The notes under the pieces are model-generated. The model saw only the letters and a program-made list of their open reading frames with translations. It was not told where the DNA came from and ran no database searches. Below are positions 52,419 to 60,983 of a stretch of 64,000 nucleotides of DNA, one piece after another. The position numbers were made by a program, and so were the translations under genes. How positions within the stretch are numbered: position 1 is the first letter of the stretch; every line of letters begins with the position of its first letter. The stretch is from Bacteroidia bacterium (GTDB lineage Bacteria > Bacteroidota > Bacteroidia > CAIKAF01): the NCBI GenBank assembly GCA_016742095.1, contig JACVCJ010000018.1:19675-83674 (forward strand), read 5' to 3'.

Positions 52419-52441
52419 CAAAATTATACCAATCGGTATAA
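52419..52441. promoter_or_regulatory. Thiolase -7 box TAATTTTG overlapped by operator 2 (TTATACC-AATC-GGTATAA)
   Basis: Operator 2 (52424-52441) is a perfect 18-bp inverted repeat, core TATACC-AATC-GGTATA. A minus-strand -7 box TAATTTTG (52419-52426) overlaps its downstream edge, so protein bound here would block RNA polymerase. Centres of operators 1 and 2 are 79 bp apart. Confidence 0.65.
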
Positions 52442-52660
52442 ATATGCAAATAAATTTTCAGGGAACAGCACGAAGTATAATTTTCGGCAATAGAGGCATA
52501 AGAAAAACATATGATACAAAAATAGAGAGCAAAATAAAAATTCTGAATTACAGTCATTTAAATAAAATATAATTTTATATTTATTCAATATTTGAATTTT
52601 TAAACATACATTTACACTATATAAATCACCAAGTAAAGAACCCTCTAATCTGAAAAGACT
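52442..52660. other. AT-rich intergenic region without a recognised gene
   Basis: Between the thiolase operators and the large T9SS gene. Very AT-rich, no convincing small gene or RNA. A TACATTTA close to the 3' end is a one-mismatch -7 box for the T9SS gene. Confidence 0.5.
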
Positions 52661-55543
52661 ATGTTTACGCGCAATTTACCTACGGTTTTTACTACCCTTT
52701 TCCTGAATATTTTATTTATTTTCAACACAAAGGCCCAGATATTTGAATCGGTAGGACAGTTTACGTCGGACAATGTTTCGGAAGTACGCTTCATCCGGAA
52801 TGCACAGGGCGGAAAGCTGTATACAGTAGGCTATATATCCGGCAACACTGATATAGATCCCGGCCCGGGAACCCAGCTCATCAGCAGCAATCAGGAACGC
52901 GTATTTTTAAGTAAATCGGATACCGGAGGTACATTCTATTGGTATAAAACCTTTGCCGATACGATCGCATACAGAGTTACCGCTGTCAAAACAGATATAC
53001 ACGATAACATTTACCTTGCCGGGCAGGAGAAGCCACGCTATACACCCGGTAACGATTATATATATCCGAATTTCCTTATAAAATGTGATCCCCAGGGGAA
53101 TCTGCTCTGGCGTACTACTTTTGGCAATAATGCAGCTACCTTCGGTTCTTCCACGATCAACCAGATCCACGTACTTGATGATGGTTCTGTATTTACCTGC
53201 GGAGAGTACGATGAAAATGAAGACCTTATACCCGGAAACACCATAGAACCATCTCCCACAAGTCAGAACAGCAGTGGGTTTTTACAAAAATTCGATCAGA
53301 ACGGGAACCTCGTCTGGCTGCGCCGGTTCTGGGGGCTTGCGGATCCTTTGTTCACATCTATAACAGGTTCCGGAGCTGATTTATACGTATACGGACGTAA
53401 AATTTACCATACAGATGCCACTTTTGAAAATACGCCGGTCTCTTTTCCCTTTATCAACGCAGCCTCTTTCATACTGAAAGCAGATACTTCCGGCAATCTG
53501 CAATGGATAAAAAGTATAGGCGCCGGCGCTCTTCCTTATGAGATTATGCTTAGTAACAACGGTGAGTACCTGTATTGCAGCGGTACCGTAAACTATATTA
53601 CTGATTTTGATCCGGGACCTGGTCAGTTCGTTGTGGATAATCCCACAAGCGGCCAGTTCATCCTGAAACTGGATACTGCCGCAAACTTTCAGTGGGTGCG
53701 CCCGGTATTCGATGGCAGGGGATATGAATATGCCGGAGGAAAGGTCCTTTCATTAGCTATAGATGCCCAGGATAATGCTTATTTAATCAGTCAGTTCGGA
53801 ACAGACTTTGATATGGATGCCGGGCCTGGAACGCATTTAGAAACAGCAAACGGACCGGATCTGCATGCTTATGTAGTCTCTGTGACGGCTGCCGGTGATT
53901 TTTCCTGGGCAGCAGCCATCAAAGGTTCGGGAATGGCTATTGTTCATAGCCTGCAGGTATTGCCCAACCAGAGTCTATTACTGGGCGGAGCTTTCAGCGG
54001 CACCAATGATTTTGACCCGCAGACCGGTGTACATAACCTCACAGCAACACAAACGGATGGATTCCTGTTACGCCTGCGTAAGGATCCCTGTGCCGATCTC
54101 CTTGTAAGGACCGACAGCGTTACCGGTCTTACCTGCCAGGCAGTTGCCGGTATATACCTGCACAGCCTCGGCGGTACGGCTCCCTATACCTATACCTGGA
54201 ATAATAATGCCCCCACGGCCGACTCTGTTTTTTACACCGCTACACCCGGTATACATAATGTAGTGGTAAATGATGCCGGCGGATGCAGCCGTTCGCTCTC
54301 CTTCCTGATGAACGGGCCGCTGCCTGCCACTGATTTTGACCTGGAGGCGAACCTGGAAACCGGTTCTTTTCAGCCGGGTTTCACTACCCAGACACGGCTT
54401 TTCCTGCTGAACAATACCTGCATACCGGCCAACGGGCAGCTGATGCTGGTTTGTGATTCTGCCCTTAGCTTCAACAGTGCTGTACCGGCTCCGTCCTCAG
54501 TTTCCGGCGATACGCTTATCTGGGATTTCAGCAACTTTAAATGGGATACGCCATTCAGCGATCCGCTAATCTCATTCACCACCGCTGTATCTACTCCGCT
54601 GAACGATACGCTCCACCTGGTACTGCTCGCTGTTCCGCTTTCCGGGGATGGTGACACCAGCAATAATATCCGTACCTATACCATACCTGTAACTGGCGCA
54701 TACGACCCCAACGACAAGAAGGTATACCCGGCAGGAGTATGTACCCCGGGATATATTGAACAGGACCAGACACTCACCTACACCATCCGCTTCCAGAATA
54801 CAGGTACCGCGCCTGCACACAATGTGTATATTGAAGATGCACTGAGCCCGGCACTGGACCTGAATTCCCTGCAGGTGACCGGCACCAGTCACGACATGTA
54901 TACTAAAATAATGCCCGGCAATGTTCTTCACTTTATGTTCGACAATATCATGCTGCCTGACAGCAACAGCAATGAACCGCTGAGTCACGGTTATGTGGTG
55001 TTCCGCATAAACCCGCTCCCCGGCAGTACACCCGGTAGCGAAATACGTAACAAAGCAGGCATCTATTTCGACTACAATGCGCCCGTGATCACCAATGAAG
55101 TGCTGAATACCATTGCCGACAGCAGTTATATCGGTAATCATACCCAGACCACCGTAAGTACGGCCAACAGCAGTTATACCTGGCATGGTGTTACGTACAA
55201 CGCTTCAGGGACCTATACCCGTGTATTCCAGAACATGCAGGGTTGCGACAGCATCGTGGTCATGACCCTTTCCCTGAACGCCAGCAGCCTGGCCGGGTAC
55301 GGACAGAACGGCATACGCCTCTTCCCGAATCCCGCGCAGGATCAGCTGCAGCTGGAAAGTAAAGAGCATGTGGACGGCGGTATACTGCGTATATATAGTA
55401 TCACCGGTCAGCTGGTCCGCGAACGGAAGAACGTTTCGGGCACGCAGTTCAGCATCGACCTTACAGGACTCGCTCCGGATGTATATACCATAGAATTGTA
55501 CGACGGACAGCAGAACCGTCGCAGCCGTTTTGTGAAACAGTAA
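52661..55543 (+). CDS. Large secreted T9SS type A protein with SBBP-like repeats and DUF7619-type domain
   Basis: 960 residues. The signal peptide is MFTRNLPTVFTTLFLNILFIFNTKA. Residues about 30-480 are beta-propeller-like repeats of the form GN-L-W-x-(K/R)-x-(F/I) with DPGPG-type loops (IDPGPGTQLIS, FDPGPGQFVV, MDAGPGTHLE, FDPQTGVHNL). A SprB-like short repeat follows (about 505-545, GTAPYTYTWNN). Then a DUF11/DUF7619-like domain (about 680-830, DPNDKKVYPAG, LTYTIRFQNTGTAPAHNVYIEDAL, EIRNKAGIYFDYNAPVITNEVLNTI). The sorting tail starts at about residue 885 (IRLFPNPAQDQLQLESK ... DGQQNRRSRFVKQ). Function unknown; probably surface exposed. Confidence 0.85.
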   Translation: MFTRNLPTVFTTLFLNILFIFNTKAQIFESVGQFTSDNVSEVRFIRNAQGGKLYTVGYISGNTDIDPGPGTQLISSNQERVFLSKSDTGGTFYWYKTFADTIAYRVTAVKTDIHDNIYLAGQEKPRYTPGNDYIYPNFLIKCDPQGNLLWRTTFGNNAATFGSSTINQIHVLDDGSVFTCGEYDENEDLIPGNTIEPSPTSQNSSGFLQKFDQNGNLVWLRRFWGLADPLFTSITGSGADLYVYGRKIYHTDATFENTPVSFPFINAASFILKADTSGNLQWIKSIGAGALPYEIMLSNNGEYLYCSGTVNYITDFDPGPGQFVVDNPTSGQFILKLDTAANFQWVRPVFDGRGYEYAGGKVLSLAIDAQDNAYLISQFGTDFDMDAGPGTHLETANGPDLHAYVVSVTAAGDFSWAAAIKGSGMAIVHSLQVLPNQSLLLGGAFSGTNDFDPQTGVHNLTATQTDGFLLRLRKDPCADLLVRTDSVTGLTCQAVAGIYLHSLGGTAPYTYTWNNNAPTADSVFYTATPGIHNVVVNDAGGCSRSLSFLMNGPLPATDFDLEANLETGSFQPGFTTQTRLFLLNNTCIPANGQLMLVCDSALSFNSAVPAPSSVSGDTLIWDFSNFKWDTPFSDPLISFTTAVSTPLNDTLHLVLLAVPLSGDGDTSNNIRTYTIPVTGAYDPNDKKVYPAGVCTPGYIEQDQTLTYTIRFQNTGTAPAHNVYIEDALSPALDLNSLQVTGTSHDMYTKIMPGNVLHFMFDNIMLPDSNSNEPLSHGYVVFRINPLPGSTPGSEIRNKAGIYFDYNAPVITNEVLNTIADSSYIGNHTQTTVSTANSSYTWHGVTYNASGTYTRVFQNMQGCDSIVVMTLSLNASSLAGYGQNGIRLFPNPAQDQLQLESKEHVDGGILRIYSITGQLVRERKNVSGTQFSIDLTGLAPDVYTIELYDGQQNRRSRFVKQ

Positions 55544-55546
55544 AAG

Positions 55547-56653
55547 CTACACCGCGCATTTCTCGCGGTACACATCGCCCAGGCAGGCATTGGGCATATG
55601 CGGCAGCACCAGGTTCCCGAAGTGATCGCACTCTTCGCGCAGCGGGAAACCGGAATGGATAAAGGCCCGGAAACCGATGTCCATATATTGCTGCAGCTTG
55701 TCCTGCACCTGCGCGGCACTGCCTACCAGCGCGCTTCCGCAGCCGGAGAACACCTTGCCCACGGAACTCCATACCAGGGGCTCGATAAAACCTTCGCTGT
55801 CGGCCCCTTTCCGCAGCTCGTCCTGCCGGAACACACCGTAGGAAACAGCATCCTGGTGGCGGGCACGCTGAGCATATGCCTCCGTATCGTTGAGCCTGGA
55901 AACCAGGCGCCGGGCATAGGCACGGGCTTCGGACTCCGTCTCACGTACGATCATGTGTATACGTAAACCGAAATCGATCACGCGGCCGTGTTTATACGCA
56001 CGCTCGGACACATCTTCGATGGTCTGCCGCATCATTTCCATTTTCTCCGGCCACATCAGGTATACATCGGCATATTGGGCGGCAATTTCCTTTGCCTCCG
56101 GCGATATGCCCCCGAAATACACGAGCGGGCTTCCGCTGTAACGGCATTTGGCCGGGGCGGAATCGAGATGTATATTGTAAAACGAACCGTCGAAACGGAT
56201 CTCGTCCTTTTCCCAGCCCTGGCGCAGGATGTTCAGTATCTCGCCCGTACGGCCGTAGCGCGTCTGTGCGTCGGTCTTCTGCCCGGGGAGATCCGAAGAA
56301 ATGGCATTGATGATCACCCGCCCCTGCGAAACTTCGTCGAGCGTGGAAATAGCGCGGGAAAGCGTAGTGGGATAGATCTCGCCCATGCGCAGGGCCACGA
56401 TCGGCTTTATCTGCCGGGTAAGCGGCAGGGCGGCCGCGGCGAACGTAAGCGGGTCCATGCCCGTATCGTAGGCGGCCGGCAGCAGTATGCCCCGGAAGCC
56501 ATGTTTATCGGCGGTCTGTATAATATCGAGGCAATGCGGAAAAGAGCTGCGGCGGCCCGGATCACGCTCTCCCAGGAACTCCGTATCCCCGTCGCTCATG
56601 TCATCAAACCAGGAAAACTCGGCGATACGTTCGGTCGTTTTAATATGGATCAT
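55547..56653 (-). CDS. LLM class flavin-dependent oxidoreductase (alkanesulfonate monooxygenase-like)
   Basis: 368 residues of the bacterial luciferase-like fold: IAEFSWFDDMSDGDTEFLGER, GFRGILLPAAYDTGMDPLTFAAAALPLTRQIKPIVALRMG, VSQGRVIINAISSDLPGQK and YFGGISPEAKEIAAQYADVYLMWPE. Close to the SsuD group, which uses reduced FMN and O2 to split alkanesulfonates; the substrate here is not known. A flavin reductase partner is not adjacent. It ends 3 bp from the convergent T9SS gene. An inverted repeat lies directly before its ATG. Confidence 0.9.
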   Translation of the reverse strand: MIHIKTTERIAEFSWFDDMSDGDTEFLGERDPGRRSSFPHCLDIIQTADKHGFRGILLPAAYDTGMDPLTFAAAALPLTRQIKPIVALRMGEIYPTTLSRAISTLDEVSQGRVIINAISSDLPGQKTDAQTRYGRTGEILNILRQGWEKDEIRFDGSFYNIHLDSAPAKCRYSGSPLVYFGGISPEAKEIAAQYADVYLMWPEKMEMMRQTIEDVSERAYKHGRVIDFGLRIHMIVRETESEARAYARRLVSRLNDTEAYAQRARHQDAVSYGVFRQDELRKGADSEGFIEPLVWSSVGKVFSGCGSALVGSAAQVQDKLQQYMDIGFRAFIHSGFPLREECDHFGNLVLPHMPNACLGDVYREKCAV

Positions 56654-56654
56654 C

Positions 56655-56683
56655 TATTAGTCTACTAAAATAATGGACTAATA
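56655..56683. promoter_or_regulatory. Inverted repeat TATTAGTC-N13-GACTAATA before the LLM gene
   Basis: Perfect 8-bp arms (56655-56662 and 56676-56683) starting one base before the LLM start codon. A candidate operator or leader hairpin; a -7-like TATTTTAG lies in the spacer on the minus strand. Confidence 0.5.
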
Positions 56684-56723
56684 TACTTTAAAAAACGGAC
56701 CTGCCGAAAAAAATGCGTTCTTT

Positions 56724-58205
56724 TCAGGATTCGGGGATATCCATGCGCAGGCTTTCGTATACACGGTCGATACCGTCTTTGGTATCGGAAAGCACAATAA
56801 GTCCGTCGCCGGCTTCGAGCACGGTTGAACCGCCGGGGGTCAGGTACTGGTCGCCCCGCTTGATCATGGCAATGATGGCCGAACGCGGAAAATTCAGGTC
56901 CACGATCTTTTTGCCCTGTGCATAGCCGTCCACCGAAATTTCGATCTCCCGCATGACCGCTTTGGGATTGTGATCGGCCATAAGGATCTCGGTAAAGGCC
57001 GGGGCCGGTTTCACCTTTTCGGGCAGGGCCACGTGCAGCCAGCGGGCCACCGTAGACAGTGAAGTACCCTGTATCAGCAGTGAGGTAACGGATATAAAGA
57101 ATACGAGGTTAAAGATCATGTCGGCCTTTTCGATACCGGCCAGCAGCGGATAGGTGGCAAATACGATGGGTACCGCTCCGCGCAGCCCCACCCAGGATAT
57201 GTACAGCCTGCGCCGCATTTTCATTTTAAAGGGTATCAGGGTGATAAATACGCTCAGCGGACGTGCCAGCAGGATCAGGAAGAGCGAGATGAGCATACCG
57301 ATGCCCAGCACAGGCACCATACGTGAGGGAAATACAAGGAGGCCCAGCGTAAGGAACAGTACGATCTGCACCAGCCAGGCAAAACCATCGTAGGTCTTGA
57401 GGATGGTCCTTTTGTGGATCAGTTTCTGGTTCCCGAGGAAAATACCACAGATATACACGGCGAGGAAGCCGTTACCACCGATAAAGTCGGTTGCGGAGAA
57501 GGTAATGAACATGAGCGAGATCACCAGTACGGGATACAGTCCCTCGAAGCCGAGTTTGATACGGTTGATGACAAAAAGGCTCAGGCGTCCGAACAGGAAA
57601 CCGGCCAGTCCCCCCAGGAGCATCTGCTGCAGGAAGAGCAGCAATACCGACCAGAAACTCTGCTCCGGGTTTTGTACCAAGCCCAGGAACACGATGGTAA
57701 GTACATAGGCCATAGGGTCGTTACTTCCGCTTTCCAGCTCCAGCAGCGGCCTCAGGTTACTTTTCAGGCCCAGGCTTTTGGAACGCAGCAGTGAAAACAC
57801 CGCCGCCGCATCCGTAGAAGATACGATGGAGCCCAGCAGCAGGCTTTCATAGATGGTAAAATCGGTAATGAGCCAAACGAAAAGGCCCAGTGAAAATGCA
57901 GTGACCAGCACCCCGGCGGTAGAAAGCACCAGTCCCTGTGCCAGTATGGGTTTTACGCCGTTCCAGTTGGTATCGAAACCGCCGGAAAAAAGGATAAAAT
58001 TCAGCGATACCACGCCGATGAACTGTGCAATGGCCGGGTTGTCGAACTGTATGCCGCCGATGCCTTCGGAACCGGCCAGCATGCCGATAAGCAGGAAAAG
58101 GATCAGGGTGGGTACACCGTAACGGTAAGATACCCGCCCGGCCATGATACTGATGAAAAGCAACAGCGATCCTGCCAGTAATATATTCTCGATGGTTAAA
58201 TTCAT
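56724..58205 (-). CDS. K+/H+ (CPA1/NhaP2-type) antiporter with TrkA-C domain
   Basis: About 493 residues from the ATG at 58205 (MNLTIENILLAGSLLLFISI). About twelve membrane helices with the CPA signature GSIVSSTDAAAVFSLLRSKSLGLKSNLRPLLELESGSNDPMAY (acidic ion-binding SND). The C-terminal cytoplasmic TrkA-C-like domain is visible at about 405-490 (MREIEISVDGYAQGKKIVDLNFPRSAIIAMIKRGDQYLTPGGSTVLEAGDGLIVL). It exchanges K+ (or Na+) for H+ across the inner membrane. A single-gene unit on the minus strand. Confidence 0.92.
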   Translation of the reverse strand: MNLTIENILLAGSLLLFISIMAGRVSYRYGVPTLILFLLIGMLAGSEGIGGIQFDNPAIAQFIGVVSLNFILFSGGFDTNWNGVKPILAQGLVLSTAGVLVTAFSLGLFVWLITDFTIYESLLLGSIVSSTDAAAVFSLLRSKSLGLKSNLRPLLELESGSNDPMAYVLTIVFLGLVQNPEQSFWSVLLLFLQQMLLGGLAGFLFGRLSLFVINRIKLGFEGLYPVLVISLMFITFSATDFIGGNGFLAVYICGIFLGNQKLIHKRTILKTYDGFAWLVQIVLFLTLGLLVFPSRMVPVLGIGMLISLFLILLARPLSVFITLIPFKMKMRRRLYISWVGLRGAVPIVFATYPLLAGIEKADMIFNLVFFISVTSLLIQGTSLSTVARWLHVALPEKVKPAPAFTEILMADHNPKAVMREIEISVDGYAQGKKIVDLNFPRSAIIAMIKRGDQYLTPGGSTVLEAGDGLIVLSDTKDGIDRVYESLRMDIPES

Positions 58206-58602
58206 AATCGGTAGTATTTGGCGGAGGCCCGGCAAAATACGAATAATATGCTAAAAAAAGCGCCAAGCCCCCGTAATATCTGCATTATATACTAAAAAAC
58301 GACTTTCTCAATGCAAAAAACACCTGCACATTGCTTTCCGCAGAAGGCAATATGCGGGCACCCGTACAACTCAGTACCAGCCTGCAAGACCGGGCATTCA
58401 GTCCGGGCAAAAGTACAAATATTATTCGCAAAGCCTTACCCATGGCGAAGATCAATTTCAACGAATTCATTTACAACCATTTAAACCAACCTGAAATTCA
58501 GGCACTGCAAACCGTTTAATTTATCTATATTTAGCTGCCCCGTTTCTGCATGCCGCGACTCTTATACCTTCTTCACCGGTATACATTGTAAACCGTAACG
58601 CG
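58206..58602. other. Intergenic region with possible small RNA or micro-ORF
   Basis: No normal gene found. The minus strand has a -7 box TACTTTTG (58408-58415), a hairpin at 58330-58351 (ATTGC / GCAAT with TTC / GAA inside) and a T-run at 58314-58319, which together could bound a small RNA of about 90 nt. On the plus strand an ATG at 58442 opens a 25-codon frame (MAKINFNEFIYNHLNQPEIQ..) ending at 58519. Neither is convincing alone. A TATATTTA lies upstream of the hydrolase gene. Confidence 0.3.
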
Positions 58603-60861
58603 ATGCATAAACTGTACACTGTTGTCTTCCTGTTTCTCACTTTTTCTTTTGCCCGTGCGCAGGACCTGTCCAATCCCTGTCTGCGGAACCGGAGTTTTCA
58701 TGTGGTGGTGCTGGGCTCTTCCACTTCGGCAGGTACCGGCCCGTCCGTTCCGGACAGTGCCTGGGTAAACCGCTACCGGAAACACCTGCAGTCCATATCG
58801 CCTTCCAATACGGTAACCAACCTGGCCATCGGCGGTACCACCACCTATCACATCATGCCCGACGGTTTTGTGCAGCCTCCGGGCAGACCGGCCACAAACC
58901 CGAACAATAACATCAGCAAAGCCATCAGCCTGGGTGCCGACGCCATCATCATCAATATGCCTTCCAACGATGCGGCCAACGGATTTACGCTCCAGGAACA
59001 GATGTCGAACTTTAACCTGCTGGCGGCTACGGCCGCAGCCGCCAGTATACCGGTGTGGATCACGACCACACAGCCCCGCAACAGCCTGAGCGCTGCCGGA
59101 GATCAGCTGCAGCTCGATGTACGCGACAGTATATTCAGCCGTTTCGGCAGTTATGCCGTCGACTTCTGGAACGGCATTGCCGCCGCCAATAACGATATAC
59201 TGCCCCAGTACAACTCCGGGGACGGTACACACCTGAACAATGCCGGGCATGCGGTCCTCGTACAGCGCGTTATCAGTAAAAATATACTGAGTACCATTTA
59301 CGATACACTCCCCCAACCCGACCTGGCCATTACAGACTGGCAGGTGCTGAACCCTTCTGCCTGCGGAGATACGCTCACCCTGCTTCGGGGACTGCTCAGT
59401 AATTACGGCACGGCTTCCACAGCCGATATTCCCGTACAGCTGATGGTCAGCGATCTTTCCACCGGCATTACGAACAGCCTGTACGACACGTTGTACGGCG
59501 GCACCGGCAGCTGCCTCAGCGATACGTTCTATTTTGGCATCAACACTTCGATCGCAGGCACATTACAACTACAGTCCGTATTGCAGGGTTCCGATACCGA
59601 TCCGCAGAACGACAGCAGCAATGTGCTTGTGTATACCAGCAGCGGACTTCCCCAGCTCAGCGTACAGCATGATACCGTTTGTCTCAACAGTGCGGCCCTG
59701 CTGCTTGCCCAGGCTTCTGCCGGGGATACCGTTGTGTGGTACGATCAGGCCCTCGGTGGCAGCATACTGGCCTGGGGCGACAGCCTGCTGCTATCGTCCG
59801 TAGGGCAGTCCCAGCATTTTTATGCCGAAGCCGTACGTTTACCGCTCCATTACACAGGCTCGCTCGCTGCGGCACAAAGCGCTGCCACCAGCTGGAACGG
59901 CGTTATGTTCAACATCATCGCCCTGGACACCCTGGTGATCGACAGCCTGGGCCTGGAAGCCGGAAGTACCGGCACACAGGGAATACGCGGCTATACCCGG
60001 AACGGTTCCTATGTAGGCCATGAAAACAATGCCGCCGCCTGGACCCTCTGGGGCAACGATACCCTGCAGATACCTGTTGCCAATACCCGGCATTCTGCAT
60101 ATTTCGGGCCGAAAAACCTGCTGCCGGGAGATACCCTGGGCGTGTACCTGCACATGCAGCAAAGCGGCTCTACCCTGCGCTACCGTAGCGTTACACAGGC
60201 CCAGACCTACACCAATGCCCATATACAGCTTGTTTCCGGCGCCGGCATTGCCTATACCTTCGGTACGGTGTACAGTCCGCGCGACTGGACCGGCGAAGTG
60301 TATTACCATTACGGCTTTAACCCCGACGGACAGTGCCGCTCGGCACGGGTAGCCGTACAGGCTGTGCTCAGCACGCCACAGATCGCTCTGGGGAACGATA
60401 CGGCCATCGGTAGCGGGGAAACCCTGCAGCTGGACGCAGGCAGTAACTTTGTACACTACAGCTGGAGTAACGGGGACACTACGGCTGTTTCGCTTATCGA
60501 TACAAGCCGTTACCCGCCGGGTACGCACCTCATCTGGGTAAATGTACAGGATGTCAATGGCTGCGAAGCTGCGGACAGCATAGAGGTAACCGTCGGTGCG
60601 CCTGTATCCCTTGAGAATGCCTCCGTCCAGGACTTTCGCATCTACCCGAACCCCGGGAACGGCATTTTTACCTTCAGCAGCAGTCAGGGGATAGCTCCTC
60701 AGCGTATCCGCATTTACGATCTTTCGGGGCGGGAGGTATTTTACCGCGTACAGCCGCAGGAAGGTCAGTGGATCGATACCGGTCTGCCACCCGCCCTGTA
60801 CATCCTGGAGTTCAGCCGGGGTCCATATCCGGAACGACACAAATGGCAGGTGACAGAGTAA
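58603..60861 (+). CDS. Secreted SGNH/GDSL-type hydrolase with T9SS sorting domain
   Basis: 752 residues. The signal peptide is MHKLYTVVFLFLTFSFARA. The SGNH domain (about 30-220) shows VVVLGSSTSAG (block I Ser), NLAIGGTT (block II Gly), INMPSNDA (block III Asn) and DGTHLNNAGH (block V Asp-His). Beta-rich modules follow (about 225-330, CARDB-like; 335-400, Ig-like; 405-560, one with LGNDTAIGSGETLQLDAGSNFVHYSWSNGD at the end). The sorting tail starts at about residue 680 (FRIYPNPGNGIFTFSSS). Likely an esterase or deacetylase acting outside the cell; the substrate is unknown. Confidence 0.83.
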   Translation: MHKLYTVVFLFLTFSFARAQDLSNPCLRNRSFHVVVLGSSTSAGTGPSVPDSAWVNRYRKHLQSISPSNTVTNLAIGGTTTYHIMPDGFVQPPGRPATNPNNNISKAISLGADAIIINMPSNDAANGFTLQEQMSNFNLLAATAAAASIPVWITTTQPRNSLSAAGDQLQLDVRDSIFSRFGSYAVDFWNGIAAANNDILPQYNSGDGTHLNNAGHAVLVQRVISKNILSTIYDTLPQPDLAITDWQVLNPSACGDTLTLLRGLLSNYGTASTADIPVQLMVSDLSTGITNSLYDTLYGGTGSCLSDTFYFGINTSIAGTLQLQSVLQGSDTDPQNDSSNVLVYTSSGLPQLSVQHDTVCLNSAALLLAQASAGDTVVWYDQALGGSILAWGDSLLLSSVGQSQHFYAEAVRLPLHYTGSLAAAQSAATSWNGVMFNIIALDTLVIDSLGLEAGSTGTQGIRGYTRNGSYVGHENNAAAWTLWGNDTLQIPVANTRHSAYFGPKNLLPGDTLGVYLHMQQSGSTLRYRSVTQAQTYTNAHIQLVSGAGIAYTFGTVYSPRDWTGEVYYHYGFNPDGQCRSARVAVQAVLSTPQIALGNDTAIGSGETLQLDAGSNFVHYSWSNGDTTAVSLIDTSRYPPGTHLIWVNVQDVNGCEAADSIEVTVGAPVSLENASVQDFRIYPNPGNGIFTFSSSQGIAPQRIRIYDLSGREVFYRVQPQEGQWIDTGLPPALYILEFSRGPYPERHKWQVTE

Positions 60862-60903
60862 GTCCCTGAAAGTAAAGCAGAAAAAAAGACAAGTCTGGCA
60901 AGA

Positions 60904-60950
60904 TTTTTGTGCTGAACAAAAAATTGGTTATACTTGTCCTGCCTTGCAGG
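60904..60950 (+). promoter_or_regulatory. Promoter TTTTTG-N19-TATACTTG and leader hairpin for the DEAD helicase
   Basis: TTTTTG (60904-60909 region) lies 19 bp before TATACTTG (60929-60936, one mismatch to TAnnTTTG). Just after it is a hairpin CCTGC-CTT-GCAGG (60938-60950). The leader before the ATG at 60984 is about 40 nt. Confidence 0.5.
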
Positions 60951-60983
60951 CACCCCGTCTTTTTTATACGGAGATATAATTTC

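Noticed and set aside
58314-58415. SRP 4.5S RNA
   Set aside because: The conserved apical loop sequence with GGAAG and the AGCAGC strand is absent.
58442-58519. 25-codon micro-ORF as a real gene
   Set aside because: No homology, no clear promoter, and such a short frame is expected by chance; kept only as a note on the intergenic region.
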